A DNA stretch of 64,000 bases from an uncultured Oscillospiraceae bacterium (GTDB lineage: Bacteria; Bacillota; Clostridia; Oscillospirales; Ruminococcaceae): the NCBI GenBank assembly GCA_910577565.1, contig CAJTNJ010000007.1:24373-88372 (forward strand), in the 5' to 3' direction. Under the pieces are notes generated by a model. That model was not told where the DNA came from. It saw nothing but the letters and a program-made list of their open reading frames with translations, and did no database searches. The translations under genes and the position numbers were made by a program. Shown piece after piece: positions 18,815-28,519 of this stretch; position 1 is the stretch's first letter; every line of letters begins with the position of its first letter.

Positions 18815-18843
18815 ATTATAACAGATCTTCGTGCAAATGTAAA
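18815..18843 (-). promoter_or_regulatory. Predicted sigma-A promoter of the HAD phosphatase
   Basis: On the minus strand, TTTACA and TATAAT are separated by 17 nt, about 50 nt upstream of the start codon. Confidence 0.7.
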
Positions 18844-18983
18844 TAAAAGCGGAGGAGTATGCGTGTGTGCCTAAAATGTGTAGGTTTGTCAATGATGTGT
18901 TACACGTTAGTTGTTTTGTTTTCGTAAATTATTTAAGGTAACACTGCACAATAGTCAAAATAAAAAGATTGTATAATAAAACT

Positions 18984-19956
18984 ATGAATAAGCAAATAAC
19001 AATATCGTATTTCTATGATAAATTAGCACAAACTAAAACAAGTAAAAAAGCCTTTTTAAAGCAAATGGAACAAATTAATACTGTGGAGACGAGTGGATAG
19101 GGATAATCAAGCCGTGATTATTATAAAGGAGCGTGCAGCAACAAGCCACGACCTTGAACTGATGATTCGTATTTACATCTTGCAAAACCTTTATGATTTG
19201 TCAGACATGAGGGTGATGATAGAGGTGATTGACAGTCGTGCCTTTTCGGAATTCTGCGGAGTAGACTCATAAAACCAAGTTCCGGATGGCGGCGATATAG
19301 GAAGATTTCGCAACATAATAGTGAAAAATTGCATACAAAAAAGCTGTTTTCAAAGGTAGTAGAAATAATGCTCCAAAAAGGTTTGATTTTGAAGAGGGGC
19401 ACAATTGTAGATTCAACGATTATCGCAGTCTTTTCATCTACCAAAATAAGGAAAAAAACGCGACCCAAAAGCGCATTCTGTAAAGAAGGGCAACACATGG
19501 TGCTTCAATTAAAAGCGCATGTCGGAGTCGACAGAAAAACGGGATTAGTGCATACGGTAAAAACAACAGCAGCGAATGTGCATGACGTAACGGCCATGTC
19601 CGATTTGTTGACAGACGAGGAAACTTATATATACGGATATAGCGGTTATCTTGGGGCAGATAAGCGAGAAAATGCGGTTGAAAAAATAAGTTTGAGAAGA
19701 AAATTCAATACAAAATAAACAGATAGGCATCACAGATGAGGAAGCTGTCAAAAAATGGGCAATATGTGGCGAAAAAACAGAATACTAGAAATCATCAGTA
19801 CGAGCAAAGGTAGAACAGGTGTTCGTGGTAGTGAAAAAGTTTTTCAAATGTCGAAAAACGCGATACCGAGGGATAGTGAAACAACGTGAAAAACTAAATA
19901 TGATATTCGCTTTAGTGAATCTGTATCTGGCAAGTAAGTACTATCTTCCGGATTGA
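18984..19956 (+). pseudogene. Broken IS5-family transposase
   Basis: Pieces of an IS5-type DDE transposase appear in order but in different frames: N-terminal segment ending KKAFLKQMEQI with a stop near 19098, then DLELMIRIYILQNLYDLSDM, a long middle piece with the catalytic-type DSTIIAVFSSTK and HVGVDRKTGLVHTVKTTAANVHD, and a C-terminal VEQVFVVVKKFFKCRKTRYRG. Frameshifts and stops make it non-functional. It lies upstream of a truncated IS1-like copy; the two may be nested. Confidence 0.85.
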
Positions 19957-20054
19957 TGAGTTTAGCCTCTGATGAATGTTCAACTTTATTCGACGGTATT
20001 GTACGGTTACATCTTTGAATATGAATATTAAATTTGGTCTCAAAGTCTAGTTAT

Positions 20055-20595
20055 ACGGTATTGCTTTAAATAAAAAAGTAGAAGAACAGAAATCTGAGAC
20101 AAAAGAAGAAGGCCCTAAAGAAGTAATAGAAATAGATGGGATCACAGTTATGTAGAGGGGAAGATAGAATATATGTGATAACATTAGTAAGCAGAGAAAA
20201 AAGACAAATAGTAAGATATGATATAGCATATGACAAAATTAGTGAAATGATACAAAGGCTGTTAGACAAGTCACCAAAGGCAGAGCAATATTATTCTGAT
20301 GCTTATTCTGCATATTCCGAAGTATTCTATTATGGAACTCATATGTCACTAAAAAATAAAAGAGAGACTTACACTGTAGAAGGAGTAAATTCAGACTGAA
20401 GGAATTATATAGCACCTCTACATAGGAAATCCAAGTGCTTTTTTAGGTCAATAGATACTGCAAAAGCTGTCTTAAAAATATTTGTTTATGCTTTTAATAA
20501 ATTTGCCCTAGCTAAGTTCTTGCACCCTTCACTTAAATCTGCTTTTTTTCTTTTTTTCTATAAACTTGTTTAGGACACTCCCCCAACCTACACAT
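20055..20595 (+). mobile_element. Degenerate IS1-like element, copy 2 (5' truncated)
   Basis: The InsB-like part is better kept than in copy 1: YYSDAYSAYSEVFYYGTHMS, then NKRETYTVEGVNSD followed by a stop in place of an expected codon, then APLHRKSKCFFRSIDTAKAV. The right terminal repeat (TAGGACACTCCCCCAACC) is recognisable. The left half is missing, apparently replaced by the IS5 remnant. It ends just before the pgk promoter. Confidence 0.75.
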
Positions 20596-20597
20596 AC

Positions 20598-20626
20598 TTG
20601 ACAAAATTGGGAGTTTATGCTATTCT
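20598..20626 (+). promoter_or_regulatory. Predicted sigma-A promoter of pgk
   Basis: TTGACA, 17 nt, TATTCT, about 80 nt upstream of pgk and directly against the right end of the IS1-like remnant. It probably drives the pgk-tpiA-gpmI group. Confidence 0.7.
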
Positions 20627-20704
20627 AACAAGATAAAATCATGTGATAAATAATAACATTTACATTATGCTAAAATTGCAGTTAATACTATTTTAGAAAG
20701 GTTT

Positions 20705-21925
20705 ATGGAGCTTATGAAATCTCTAAATAAAAAAACAATTGACAACTTAAATTTTAATGGTAAGAGGGTACTTGTACGCTGCGACTTTAATGTGCCGTTA
20801 AAAGATGGTGTTATAACCGACGAAAATCGTATAAATGCCGCTTTACCGACAATAAAAAAACTTATCAATTATGGCGCAAAAGTTATTCTGTGCTCTCATT
20901 TGGGGAAACCAAAAGGTGAGCCAAAGCCAGAGCTTTCTCTTGCACCTGTAGCTAAGAGCCTTTCAGATAAACTTGGAAAACAAGTTGTGTTTGCTGCAGA
21001 CGACAATGTTGTTGGTGAAAATGCAAAAGCGGCTGTAAACAAAATGCAAAATGGTGATGTGGTACTTTTGCAAAACACAAGATATCGCAAAGAAGAAACT
21101 AAAAATGAACCAAATTTCAGCAAAGAGCTTGCAAGTCTTGCAGATGTTTTTGTTAATGACGCGTTTGGCTCAGCACACCGCGCTCACTGCTCAACTGTTG
21201 GCGTAACAGATTATATTAAGGAAACGGCAGTTGGATATTTAATTGAAAAAGAACTTAAGTTTTTGGGAGATGCCGTTGAGAATCCAAAAAGACCTTTTGT
21301 AACAATTCTCGGAGGCGCAAAGGTAGTTGATAAACTCGCTGTTATTGAAAACCTTTTAAACAAAGCAGATACACTAATAATTGGTGGCGGTATGGCCTAT
21401 ACTTTTTTAAAGGCTAAAGGATATGGCGTCGGCACCTCACTTGTTGATGATTCCAAGGTTGATTATTGTAAAGAAATGTTACAAAAAGCCGAAAGTAAAG
21501 GTGTAAATTTGCTACTTCCGGTTGATAATGTAATGGTCAAAGACTTTCCAAACCCAATTGACGCTGAAGTTAAAACAAAGGTATGTCCTGCAAATAATAT
21601 GGATCAAGATTGGATGGGTGTTGACATTGGTCCAAAAACATCAGAACTTTTTGCGGATGCCATAAAATCAGCTAAAACAGTAGTTTGGAACGGCCCTATG
21701 GGTGTGTTTGAAAATCCTCAACTTGCAAAGGGAACTATTGCTGTTGCCAAAGCGCTTGCACAAACAGATGCAGTTACGATAATAGGCGGCGGAGATTCTG
21801 CTGCTGCCGTTAACATACTCGGTTTTGGGGATAAAATGAGTCATATATCTACAGGTGGTGGAGCATCTCTTGAGTTTTTAGAAGGAAAAGAACTGCCTGG
21901 AATAGCTTGCATAGCTGATGATTAA
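20705..21925 (+). CDS. pgk: Phosphoglycerate kinase
   Basis: Glycolytic enzyme transferring phosphate from 1,3-bisphosphoglycerate to ADP. The ~400-residue protein has the N-terminal VLVRCDFNVPLKDG, the basic-patch HLGKPKG, DAFGSAHRAH, and the C-terminal nucleotide-site motif IGGGDSAAAV with STGGGASLEFLEG. Start is uncertain: ATG at 20705 has GAAAGG 3 nt upstream, while ATG at 20714 gives the more usual N-terminus but has no well-spaced site. Followed by tpiA and gpmI; no gap or eno gene is adjacent. Confidence 0.96.
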   Translation: MELMKSLNKKTIDNLNFNGKRVLVRCDFNVPLKDGVITDENRINAALPTIKKLINYGAKVILCSHLGKPKGEPKPELSLAPVAKSLSDKLGKQVVFAADDNVVGENAKAAVNKMQNGDVVLLQNTRYRKEETKNEPNFSKELASLADVFVNDAFGSAHRAHCSTVGVTDYIKETAVGYLIEKELKFLGDAVENPKRPFVTILGGAKVVDKLAVIENLLNKADTLIIGGGMAYTFLKAKGYGVGTSLVDDSKVDYCKEMLQKAESKGVNLLLPVDNVMVKDFPNPIDAEVKTKVCPANNMDQDWMGVDIGPKTSELFADAIKSAKTVVWNGPMGVFENPQLAKGTIAVAKALAQTDAVTIIGGGDSAAAVNILGFGDKMSHISTGGGASLEFLEGKELPGIACIADD

Positions 21926-21987
21926 TTTATTAAAATATTTATATTTCGTTTATTAATGTTAATAATGTTGTTAAGGAGCTGTATTTA

Positions 21988-22758
21988 ATGAACAAATCAA
22001 CTCGCCATGCAGTGATTGCTGGTAATTGGAAAATGAATAATGATCGCGCAGCATCAAAGACACTAATTGATGAATTAAAACCACTTGTAGCTAATGCAAA
22101 TTGTGATGTGGTAATTTGTGTACCATTTACTGATCTTGAAATTTCACTGAACGAGACAAAAGGAACTAACATAAAAGTAGGAGCTCAAAACTGTCACTAT
22201 GAAAAATCTGGGGCATTTACTGGTGAAGTTTCAGCTGACATGTTAAAGGAATTAGGTGTTTCGTATGTGGTTTTGGGTCACAGCGAGAGAAGACAATATT
22301 TTGGCGAAACTGATGCTACTGTTAACTTGCGCGTTAAAGCAGCAATTGAGGCTGGACTTAATGCAATTGTTTGTGTTGGTGAGACGTTAAAAGATCGTGA
22401 AAATGGCATCACATCAGAGCTTGTTATTATGCAAACAAAAATTGCTCTAAAAGATCTTACAAAACAGCAAATGAAAAATATAATAATTGCATATGAACCG
22501 GTTTGGGCAATCGGCACTGGCAAAACTGCAACAGCTGATCAAGCAGTTGAAGTTTGCAAAATCATACGAAATACTGTAAGCGAGATGTTTGGCGATGATG
22601 TCTCAAACGCGCTTACTATTCAATATGGCGGTTCTATGAATCCTAAAAACTGTGAAGAGTTGCTTAGCAAAGAGGATATCGATGGCGGATTAATCGGTGG
22701 TGCATCGCTAAAAGCATCGGATTTTGCAGAAATTGTGGATGCCGCTAGCAATGGTTGA
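21988..22758 (+). CDS. tpiA: Triosephosphate isomerase
   Basis: Interconverts dihydroxyacetone phosphate and glyceraldehyde 3-phosphate. The 256-residue TIM barrel shows AGNWKMN (Lys15), the catalytic His in VLGHSERR, the catalytic Glu in AYEPVWAIGTG and the phosphate-gripping loop, plus GGLIGGASLK. Preceded by AAGGAG. Middle gene of the glycolytic trio. Confidence 0.98.
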   Translation: MNKSTRHAVIAGNWKMNNDRAASKTLIDELKPLVANANCDVVICVPFTDLEISLNETKGTNIKVGAQNCHYEKSGAFTGEVSADMLKELGVSYVVLGHSERRQYFGETDATVNLRVKAAIEAGLNAIVCVGETLKDRENGITSELVIMQTKIALKDLTKQQMKNIIIAYEPVWAIGTGKTATADQAVEVCKIIRNTVSEMFGDDVSNALTIQYGGSMNPKNCEELLSKEDIDGGLIGGASLKASDFAEIVDAASNG

Positions 22759-22799
22759 TAAATTTTTTCGTGTGATTTAATAGAAAAGGAAGGATCAAT

Positions 22800-24320
22800 A
22801 TGGCTAAAAAGCCACTTGCATTAATTATTTTAGATGGATTTGGCCACAACAAAGATCATTATGGCAATGCTATATATGCCGCTAAAACTCCCATCATTGA
22901 CAATATGTTAGAAAATTGTCCTACGGTGGATATAGGTGCTTCTGGAATGGATGTGGGTCTACCAAATGGACAGATGGGCAACTCTGAGGTTGGTCACACA
23001 AATATGGGTGCCGGCAGGATTGTTTATCAAGATCTTACAAGAATAACTAAGACTATAAAAGAAGGCGATTTTTTTAAAAATGACATCTTAGTCGATGCAA
23101 TGCAAAATTGCAAAGATAACGGCACTGCGCTTCATATTATGGGATTGTTGTCTGATGGCGGTGTCCATAGTCATATCGAACACCTTTATGGCCTTTTGGA
23201 AATGGCAAAAAACAATGGCCTTAAAAAAGTATATATACATGCATTTTTGGATGGACGAGATGTACCTCCTACTTCCGGCATTGACTATGTTAAAGACTGT
23301 GAAAAAAAGTTAAATGAGATAGGTTTAGGCAAAATCGCAACTATTTGTGGGCGCTATTATGCCATGGACCGCGATAATCGTTGGGACAGAGTTGAAAAAG
23401 CCTACAAAGCTATGGTCAATCAAGATGGCGAAAATGCTAAAAGTCCTATTTTAGCTGTAAAAGATTCATATGAAAATGGTGTAACAGATGAGTTTATAAT
23501 TCCAACCGTTTGTGAGGATAGCGCAAAAATTCAAAATGGCGACAGCGTAATATTTTTCAATTTTAGACCGGACAGAGCAAGAGAGATTACAAGGTCAATT
23601 GTTGATCCAAATTTTGATGGATTCAAAAGAGATAAGGGCTTTTTAAACGTTTATTTTGTTTGCATGACCCAGTATGATGAGACAATGCCAAATGTTAAAG
23701 TGGCATTTAAAGTGCAGTCTTTAAAGAACACGTTGGGTGAATATTTGGCAAATAACGGTTTTACGCAACTTCGCATAGCTGAAACCGAAAAATATGCTCA
23801 TGTTACTTTCTTTTTTAATGGCGGCAAAGAAGAAAAATTCAAAAATGAAGACAGGGTGCTTATTAAGTCTCCAAATGTTGCAACTTATGACTTGCAGCCG
23901 GAAATGAGTGCATATTTGGTAACCGACAAAGTTGTTGAAATGATAAATTTAGGTAAATATGATATAATAATATTAAATTATGCTAATTGTGACATGGTGG
24001 GACATACCGGTGTGTTCGATGCTGCGGTAAAGGCCGTTGAAGCAGTTGATGATTGCCTTGGAAAAACACTTGCTGCAATAAAATCAGCAGGCGGTGTTGC
24101 GCTGGTTACAGCAGATCATGGCAATGCAGATCAAATGTATGATAAAGACGGCTCTCCTTTTACGGCCCACACTACAAATCCCGTTACTTTTTCCGTTGTG
24201 GGGTATGATTGTAAATTAAGAGAAGGCGGAAAGCTTGCAGACATAGCTCCTACCATGCTTGAAATTTTGAATCTTCCAAAACCGGCGGAGATGACTGGCG
24301 AGTCGCTTATTAAACATTAA
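22800..24320 (+). CDS. gpmI: 2,3-bisphosphoglycerate-independent phosphoglycerate mutase
   Basis: Manganese-dependent enzyme of the alkaline phosphatase superfamily converting 3- to 2-phosphoglycerate. The 506-residue protein has the metal Asp in LDGFG (D12), the phosphoserine site S62 in MGNSEVGHTNMGAGR, HAFLDGRDVPP, GRYYAMDRD and the second metal site VTADHGNADQM. Follows AAGGAAGG. Ends the glycolytic group. Confidence 0.98.
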   Translation: MAKKPLALIILDGFGHNKDHYGNAIYAAKTPIIDNMLENCPTVDIGASGMDVGLPNGQMGNSEVGHTNMGAGRIVYQDLTRITKTIKEGDFFKNDILVDAMQNCKDNGTALHIMGLLSDGGVHSHIEHLYGLLEMAKNNGLKKVYIHAFLDGRDVPPTSGIDYVKDCEKKLNEIGLGKIATICGRYYAMDRDNRWDRVEKAYKAMVNQDGENAKSPILAVKDSYENGVTDEFIIPTVCEDSAKIQNGDSVIFFNFRPDRAREITRSIVDPNFDGFKRDKGFLNVYFVCMTQYDETMPNVKVAFKVQSLKNTLGEYLANNGFTQLRIAETEKYAHVTFFFNGGKEEKFKNEDRVLIKSPNVATYDLQPEMSAYLVTDKVVEMINLGKYDIIILNYANCDMVGHTGVFDAAVKAVEAVDDCLGKTLAAIKSAGGVALVTADHGNADQMYDKDGSPFTAHTTNPVTFSVVGYDCKLREGGKLADIAPTMLEILNLPKPAEMTGESLIKH

Positions 24321-24350
24321 TTTTTTGTATAAATTAGGAGGAAGTATATA

Positions 24351-24683
24351 ATGTATTGTCATAATTGTGGAACAAAAACCGATGGCAACTTTTGTCCTAA
24401 CTGTGGAACAGCTATAAAAACCGATTATTCTCAAAATGATGGCAACTTAAACGACATATCTTACGAAGCTTATAATGAAAAAAGTAACAGAGATTGGCTT
24501 ATTACTTTGCTTTTTTGCATATTCCTCGGCTTTTTGGGGATACACAGGTTCTATGCAGGCAAAATCGGAACGGGAGTTCTTTATTTGCTTACCGGTGGTT
24601 TGTTTGGAATAGGTATTATCGTCGATTTGATAATAATAGCATGTGGGAGCTTTCATGACATTGACGGCAGAATAATTAGATAA
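24351..24683 (+). CDS. Zinc-ribbon TM2-domain membrane protein
   Basis: A 110-residue protein with an N-terminal zinc ribbon (C3, C6, C15, C18: CHNCG, CPNCG) and a C-terminal TM2 domain of two membrane helices separated by the FAGKIGTG-type turn (LGFLGIHRFYAGKIGTGVLY). Such proteins are common in clostridia; the function is unknown. AGGAGG precedes the ATG. Confidence 0.88.
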   Translation: MYCHNCGTKTDGNFCPNCGTAIKTDYSQNDGNLNDISYEAYNEKSNRDWLITLLFCIFLGFLGIHRFYAGKIGTGVLYLLTGGLFGIGIIVDLIIIACGSFHDIDGRIIR

Positions 24684-24714
24684 GTTTTGTAAATTACTTG
24701 AAGGAAGAATCAAA

Positions 24715-26883
24715 ATGAGCTATGTGGCAAAAGGCTGTGCTGCGTTTGCAATTGGTTTATTCATAACTGCACTTTGTGGATATAGTTTTTTCTATATCCC
24801 TGTTGTTGTTTTTGGCGTGTTTGGATTGTTGTTTTTGGTCTTTAGCCGCTATATATCAATAAAGAGGCTTTGGCTTTATTTTTTAATTGCTATGGTTGGA
24901 TCCTGCTGCTTTGGAATTCATGCCATATTTGTTTATAAGCCAGCTATTGAATATGCAGAAACTTCTCAGGAAATTCAAGGCATATTAAAAGAAAAAGTTG
25001 AATATGAAAACAACAATAAATGTTATATAATTGCTGCATCAAAAATAGGTGAACAAAATTTCTTGATGCCATTTAATATAAAACTTTATGCGAATGAACA
25101 TATAGATGTTGACTATGGCGATGAAATAATTGCAAATGCTTTGCTTTTAAGATCAACTGATGAAAATGAGTTTTACATATTAAACAGCAATCTTTCAAAG
25201 GCCAACTACCTTCAGTGTAAATTAACAGATGATGTGAAAGTGGTTAAAAGGTTTTCTTTAACAGGAAAATTTTTGGATTTTAGAGACTTTTTAATGAATT
25301 CGGTTAAGCGGTCAATTAAAAGTCCGCAAAGTTCAATAATAAACGCTGTTTTATTTGGCAAAAGTGGTGACATTCCGTATGAATTAAGTCGTGCGGCCAG
25401 TCGCTGTGGGTTGCTGCACATGTTTGCCGTATCAGGGCTTCACATCTCAATTTTATCTGCCGCTTTGATGTATCTTTTGAAATTTCTTAGGTGCAACAAC
25501 AAGATATCTTCAATCATTGTAGGTGGAGTTTTGCTTTGTTTTGTAGCAATGGCAGGATTTACTCCGTCGGCAATGAGAGCGTGCATTATGGCGCTAATAT
25601 CGACAATGTCACTTTTGTTAAAAAAGAGATTTAGTGGACTGGGAGCTATTTTTGTCGCCGCAGCCGTAATTTTACTTATTTCACCACCTGCTGCGCTTGG
25701 GCTGTCGTTTATTCTTTCTTTTGCATCGTGTTTTGGAATATTGCTTTTTGCTGAGCCCATATTTAATTGGATTAGAGATAAATTTAGCTTATATAGACCA
25801 TATCAAACTGCAGCTCTTGAAATATTCTCGGTTTCTTTAGCCGCCGTTTTAGCATCATTCCCCGTTTTGCTGGTTGCTTTTAGGAAACTATCTATCTTAT
25901 CTCCTTTTGTGAATATTTTAATTATGCCGTTTATTCCGATATTGTTTATATCCGGCTTGCTAACAGCTGTGATTGGTATTTTTTCTTTGGACGTTGCGAA
26001 TGTTATCGGTTATTTTTGTGAAGGGCTTTGCGGAGTTATATTTAGCTGCGTTGAGTTCATTTCGAAAATACCGTTTTGCTGTTTACCGGCTAACTATGGT
26101 TTTGTGCCTCTTGTTTTGATATGCTGTGCGATTTTTATAGCTATTGCTTTTTTTTATAATAAGAATTTTGCAAGAGTTAAATTAACCGCACTTTTTTGTG
26201 CAATCATAATCATTGTTCCGACAATTAGTAATATTGTTATGACAAAAAACGCTTGTACTTTAACTGTCATAGGAAACGGTTATGGATCCAGCGTTGTCAT
26301 AAATGCCGATGGGAAGACGATAGTTATCAATTGTGGCGGTGGATATAATTCAGGCAAAAATGTTTGTGAATTTCTAGACAGCAGGGGAATTCAAAAGATA
26401 GATGCTTTAATATTTACCGAAACTAATAACCAACATATGCAAGGCGCCGATAATTTGATTAAAGCAATGCCGATATCATGCACGGTTATTCCACAAGAAG
26501 CAAGATATACAAATATTCATCAGTTGGCAACCAAGCAGGGCTCTAAAATAGTATGGGCAAAGGATGCTAAAGTTGAGTTTTATCCAATAACAATAGATAT
26601 AAGCACAAAAACTAAGTCTACTGCCTTTTTATTAGTTGTCGGAGGATTGTGCTTTGGTTTTTCGAATAATGTAAGTTCTTTAATGGCTGCAGGGAATAAA
26701 CAATATATCAATGTTGCGCTTATAGACAATAATTTTTCGGGGTGGTATGGTGACTTTGAAACGGGATATAACATAATACTGAAAAATCAAGATGATGTTC
26801 CAAAAGACTCTTATGTCGCGGCTTCTGACAAATCGGTTGAATTTGTTATTAATGGCGGAATGCTAAAAGCGGGGTGGTTATAA
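24715..26883 (+). CDS. comEC: ComEC/Rec2-type DNA uptake channel protein
   Basis: Predicted inner-membrane channel for single-stranded DNA in natural transformation. 722 residues: short N-terminal membrane region, an OB-like extracellular part, then the Competence domain with many helices (GLLHMFAVSGLHISILSAALMY in two parts). The C-terminal metallo-beta-lactamase-like domain (from ~510) lacks the usual HxHxDH site: the aligned segment near 566 reads FTETNNQHMQG. Its stop overlaps holA by one base. Competence function is therefore uncertain. Confidence 0.9.
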   Translation: MSYVAKGCAAFAIGLFITALCGYSFFYIPVVVFGVFGLLFLVFSRYISIKRLWLYFLIAMVGSCCFGIHAIFVYKPAIEYAETSQEIQGILKEKVEYENNNKCYIIAASKIGEQNFLMPFNIKLYANEHIDVDYGDEIIANALLLRSTDENEFYILNSNLSKANYLQCKLTDDVKVVKRFSLTGKFLDFRDFLMNSVKRSIKSPQSSIINAVLFGKSGDIPYELSRAASRCGLLHMFAVSGLHISILSAALMYLLKFLRCNNKISSIIVGGVLLCFVAMAGFTPSAMRACIMALISTMSLLLKKRFSGLGAIFVAAAVILLISPPAALGLSFILSFASCFGILLFAEPIFNWIRDKFSLYRPYQTAALEIFSVSLAAVLASFPVLLVAFRKLSILSPFVNILIMPFIPILFISGLLTAVIGIFSLDVANVIGYFCEGLCGVIFSCVEFISKIPFCCLPANYGFVPLVLICCAIFIAIAFFYNKNFARVKLTALFCAIIIIVPTISNIVMTKNACTLTVIGNGYGSSVVINADGKTIVINCGGGYNSGKNVCEFLDSRGIQKIDALIFTETNNQHMQGADNLIKAMPISCTVIPQEARYTNIHQLATKQGSKIVWAKDAKVEFYPITIDISTKTKSTAFLLVVGGLCFGFSNNVSSLMAAGNKQYINVALIDNNFSGWYGDFETGYNIILKNQDDVPKDSYVAASDKSVEFVINGGMLKAGWL

Positions 26884-27923
26884 TGCCAGCAATTAGCGAA
26901 CAGAGTCTAATAGCCCAAATAAAGCAGGGGGATTTTTTACCGTGTTATCTTTTTTATGGCGAAGAGCTGCAGCTTATAAAAAGTCGCACAAACCAAATTA
27001 TTGCACGCATATTGCCCAAAGACTCTAGAGGTTTTAACTTAAATAGATTTACCACCGAAAACATATCAATAGATGATGTTTGGGATATAATTTTAACCAT
27101 TCCTGTTTTGTCTGAAAAAAGGGTTGTTGTTTTAGATGGACTTGCTGTAGATAAACTAATAAAAGCAGATATTGAAAAGCTTAAGAAATTGGTTGTTTCT
27201 ATACCCCAAAGTGCCGTCTTGATCATTTTGGTAACAGACAAAAACATAACACCGAAAAATTGTTCAAAACTAAAACAGTTGATAACAGCCTGCTCCAAAA
27301 TAGGTGGGGCTTTGGAATTTCCGCTTAGAACTGCCGGCGATCTTGCAAAAGTGCTTGAACAATATGCAAAAAAGCGTGGAAGCGACATCTCAAAGAATGC
27401 GGCTTATTTTTTAATTGAACGGTGTGGCAGGGAGATAAAAGGTCTGATCGTTCAGCTTGATAAGTTGTGCTCATATGCTTGTGGCAGAGAGATTACCAAA
27501 GAGGACATTATCCTTTTAACCAAACCTAACATAGAAAAATCAGTTTTTGATATGACAAAGCTTATTTTGCGTGGCAATAAAAAAGAAGCAATAATTGTGC
27601 TTAACGATTTGATTGATTCTCAAATTGAGCCGCTTGCTATACTCGGTGCAATTAACATGTGTTTTATAGACCTTTATCGTGCAAAATGCGCACAAATGGC
27701 CGGTGAAGATTATAGAGCTATTACAGATTTTTATGACTATAAGGGAAAAGAGTTTAGAATTAAAAATGCATTAAGAGATTCATTTCGTTACTCAATATCA
27801 GACTTAAGAAAATGCATCGATGAGCTTTGTGATGTTGACATAAAATGCAAAACTACAAACCTTGACAAACGGATTTTGATTGAAAAAGCAATTTTTTCAA
27901 TGATGCAGGGTGAAGCAAGATGA
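26883..27923 (+). CDS. holA: DNA polymerase III delta subunit
   Basis: Clamp-loader subunit that opens the sliding clamp. The 346-residue protein begins PAISEQSLIAQIKQGDFLPCYLFYGEE, the usual HolA opening, and has the characteristic AKKRGSDISKNAAYFLIERCG segment. The ATG at 26883 overlaps the comEC stop; the upstream in-frame GTG lies within comEC. comEC-holA adjacency is conserved in Firmicutes. The stop overlaps the next start by 4 bp. Confidence 0.94.
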   Translation: MPAISEQSLIAQIKQGDFLPCYLFYGEELQLIKSRTNQIIARILPKDSRGFNLNRFTTENISIDDVWDIILTIPVLSEKRVVVLDGLAVDKLIKADIEKLKKLVVSIPQSAVLIILVTDKNITPKNCSKLKQLITACSKIGGALEFPLRTAGDLAKVLEQYAKKRGSDISKNAAYFLIERCGREIKGLIVQLDKLCSYACGREITKEDIILLTKPNIEKSVFDMTKLILRGNKKEAIIVLNDLIDSQIEPLAILGAINMCFIDLYRAKCAQMAGEDYRAITDFYDYKGKEFRIKNALRDSFRYSISDLRKCIDELCDVDIKCKTTNLDKRILIEKAIFSMMQGEAR

Positions 27924-28519
27924 TAAGTTTAAATGAAGCTGTCATAGTTGAAGGAAAATATGATAAAATTAAACTGTCGTCATTTATCGATGCCCTTATT
28001 ATAACAACCGATGGGTTTAGAATTTTCAAGAACAAGCAAAAGCGTGCTTGGATAAAAGATCTTGCAAAAACCAGAGGCATAATCATTTTAACTGACAGTG
28101 ACAGAGCGGGACAGATTATTAGAAGCCATATAAAATCTTTTGTGAATGATGGAAAAATATATAACGTCTATATACCGCAAATTTTGGGCAAGGAAAAAAG
28201 AAAATTTGAGCCTTCAAAAGAAGGGACACTAGGTGTTGAAGGGTTAAAAAATAATATACTTATAGATGCTTTTAAAAAAGCTGGTATTTTTTCCGAAAAT
28301 AAAAAATCTGCGGGTATTACAAATATTGATTTAGTGGAAGTTGGGCTCATAGGAGCAGATAACAGCGCCAAAAAGCGAAAGCTTCTGCTTAAAAAATTAG
28401 GACTGCCTGACTTTCTATCATCAAGGCAGCTTTTAGATGTTTTAAACACATCATACACAAAAGACGAATTTAAACAAAAAATGGAAACCTTAGGCGAGAG
28501 GAGAGAAAAATGGGATTAA
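27920..28519 (+). CDS. rnmV: Ribonuclease M5 (TOPRIM) family protein
   Basis: Toprim nuclease of the type that matures 5S rRNA in low-GC Gram-positives. The 199-residue protein has the Toprim Glu in AVIVEGKYDKIKL and the DSDRAGQIIR acidic motif. The C-terminal DUF4093-like half follows. In Bacillus rnmV lies next to ksgA; here it is coupled to holA (4-bp overlap), as in several clostridia. Assignment to RNase M5 rests on domain composition. Confidence 0.85.
   Translation: MISLNEAVIVEGKYDKIKLSSFIDALIITTDGFRIFKNKQKRAWIKDLAKTRGIIILTDSDRAGQIIRSHIKSFVNDGKIYNVYIPQILGKEKRKFEPSKEGTLGVEGLKNNILIDAFKKAGIFSENKKSAGITNIDLVEVGLIGADNSAKKRKLLLKKLGLPDFLSSRQLLDVLNTSYTKDEFKQKMETLGERREKWD

Noticed and set aside
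18870..18900. Left terminal repeat of IS1-like copy 2
   Set aside because: ATGTGTAGGTT matches 11 nt of the right end complement, but the match stops there and could be chance.
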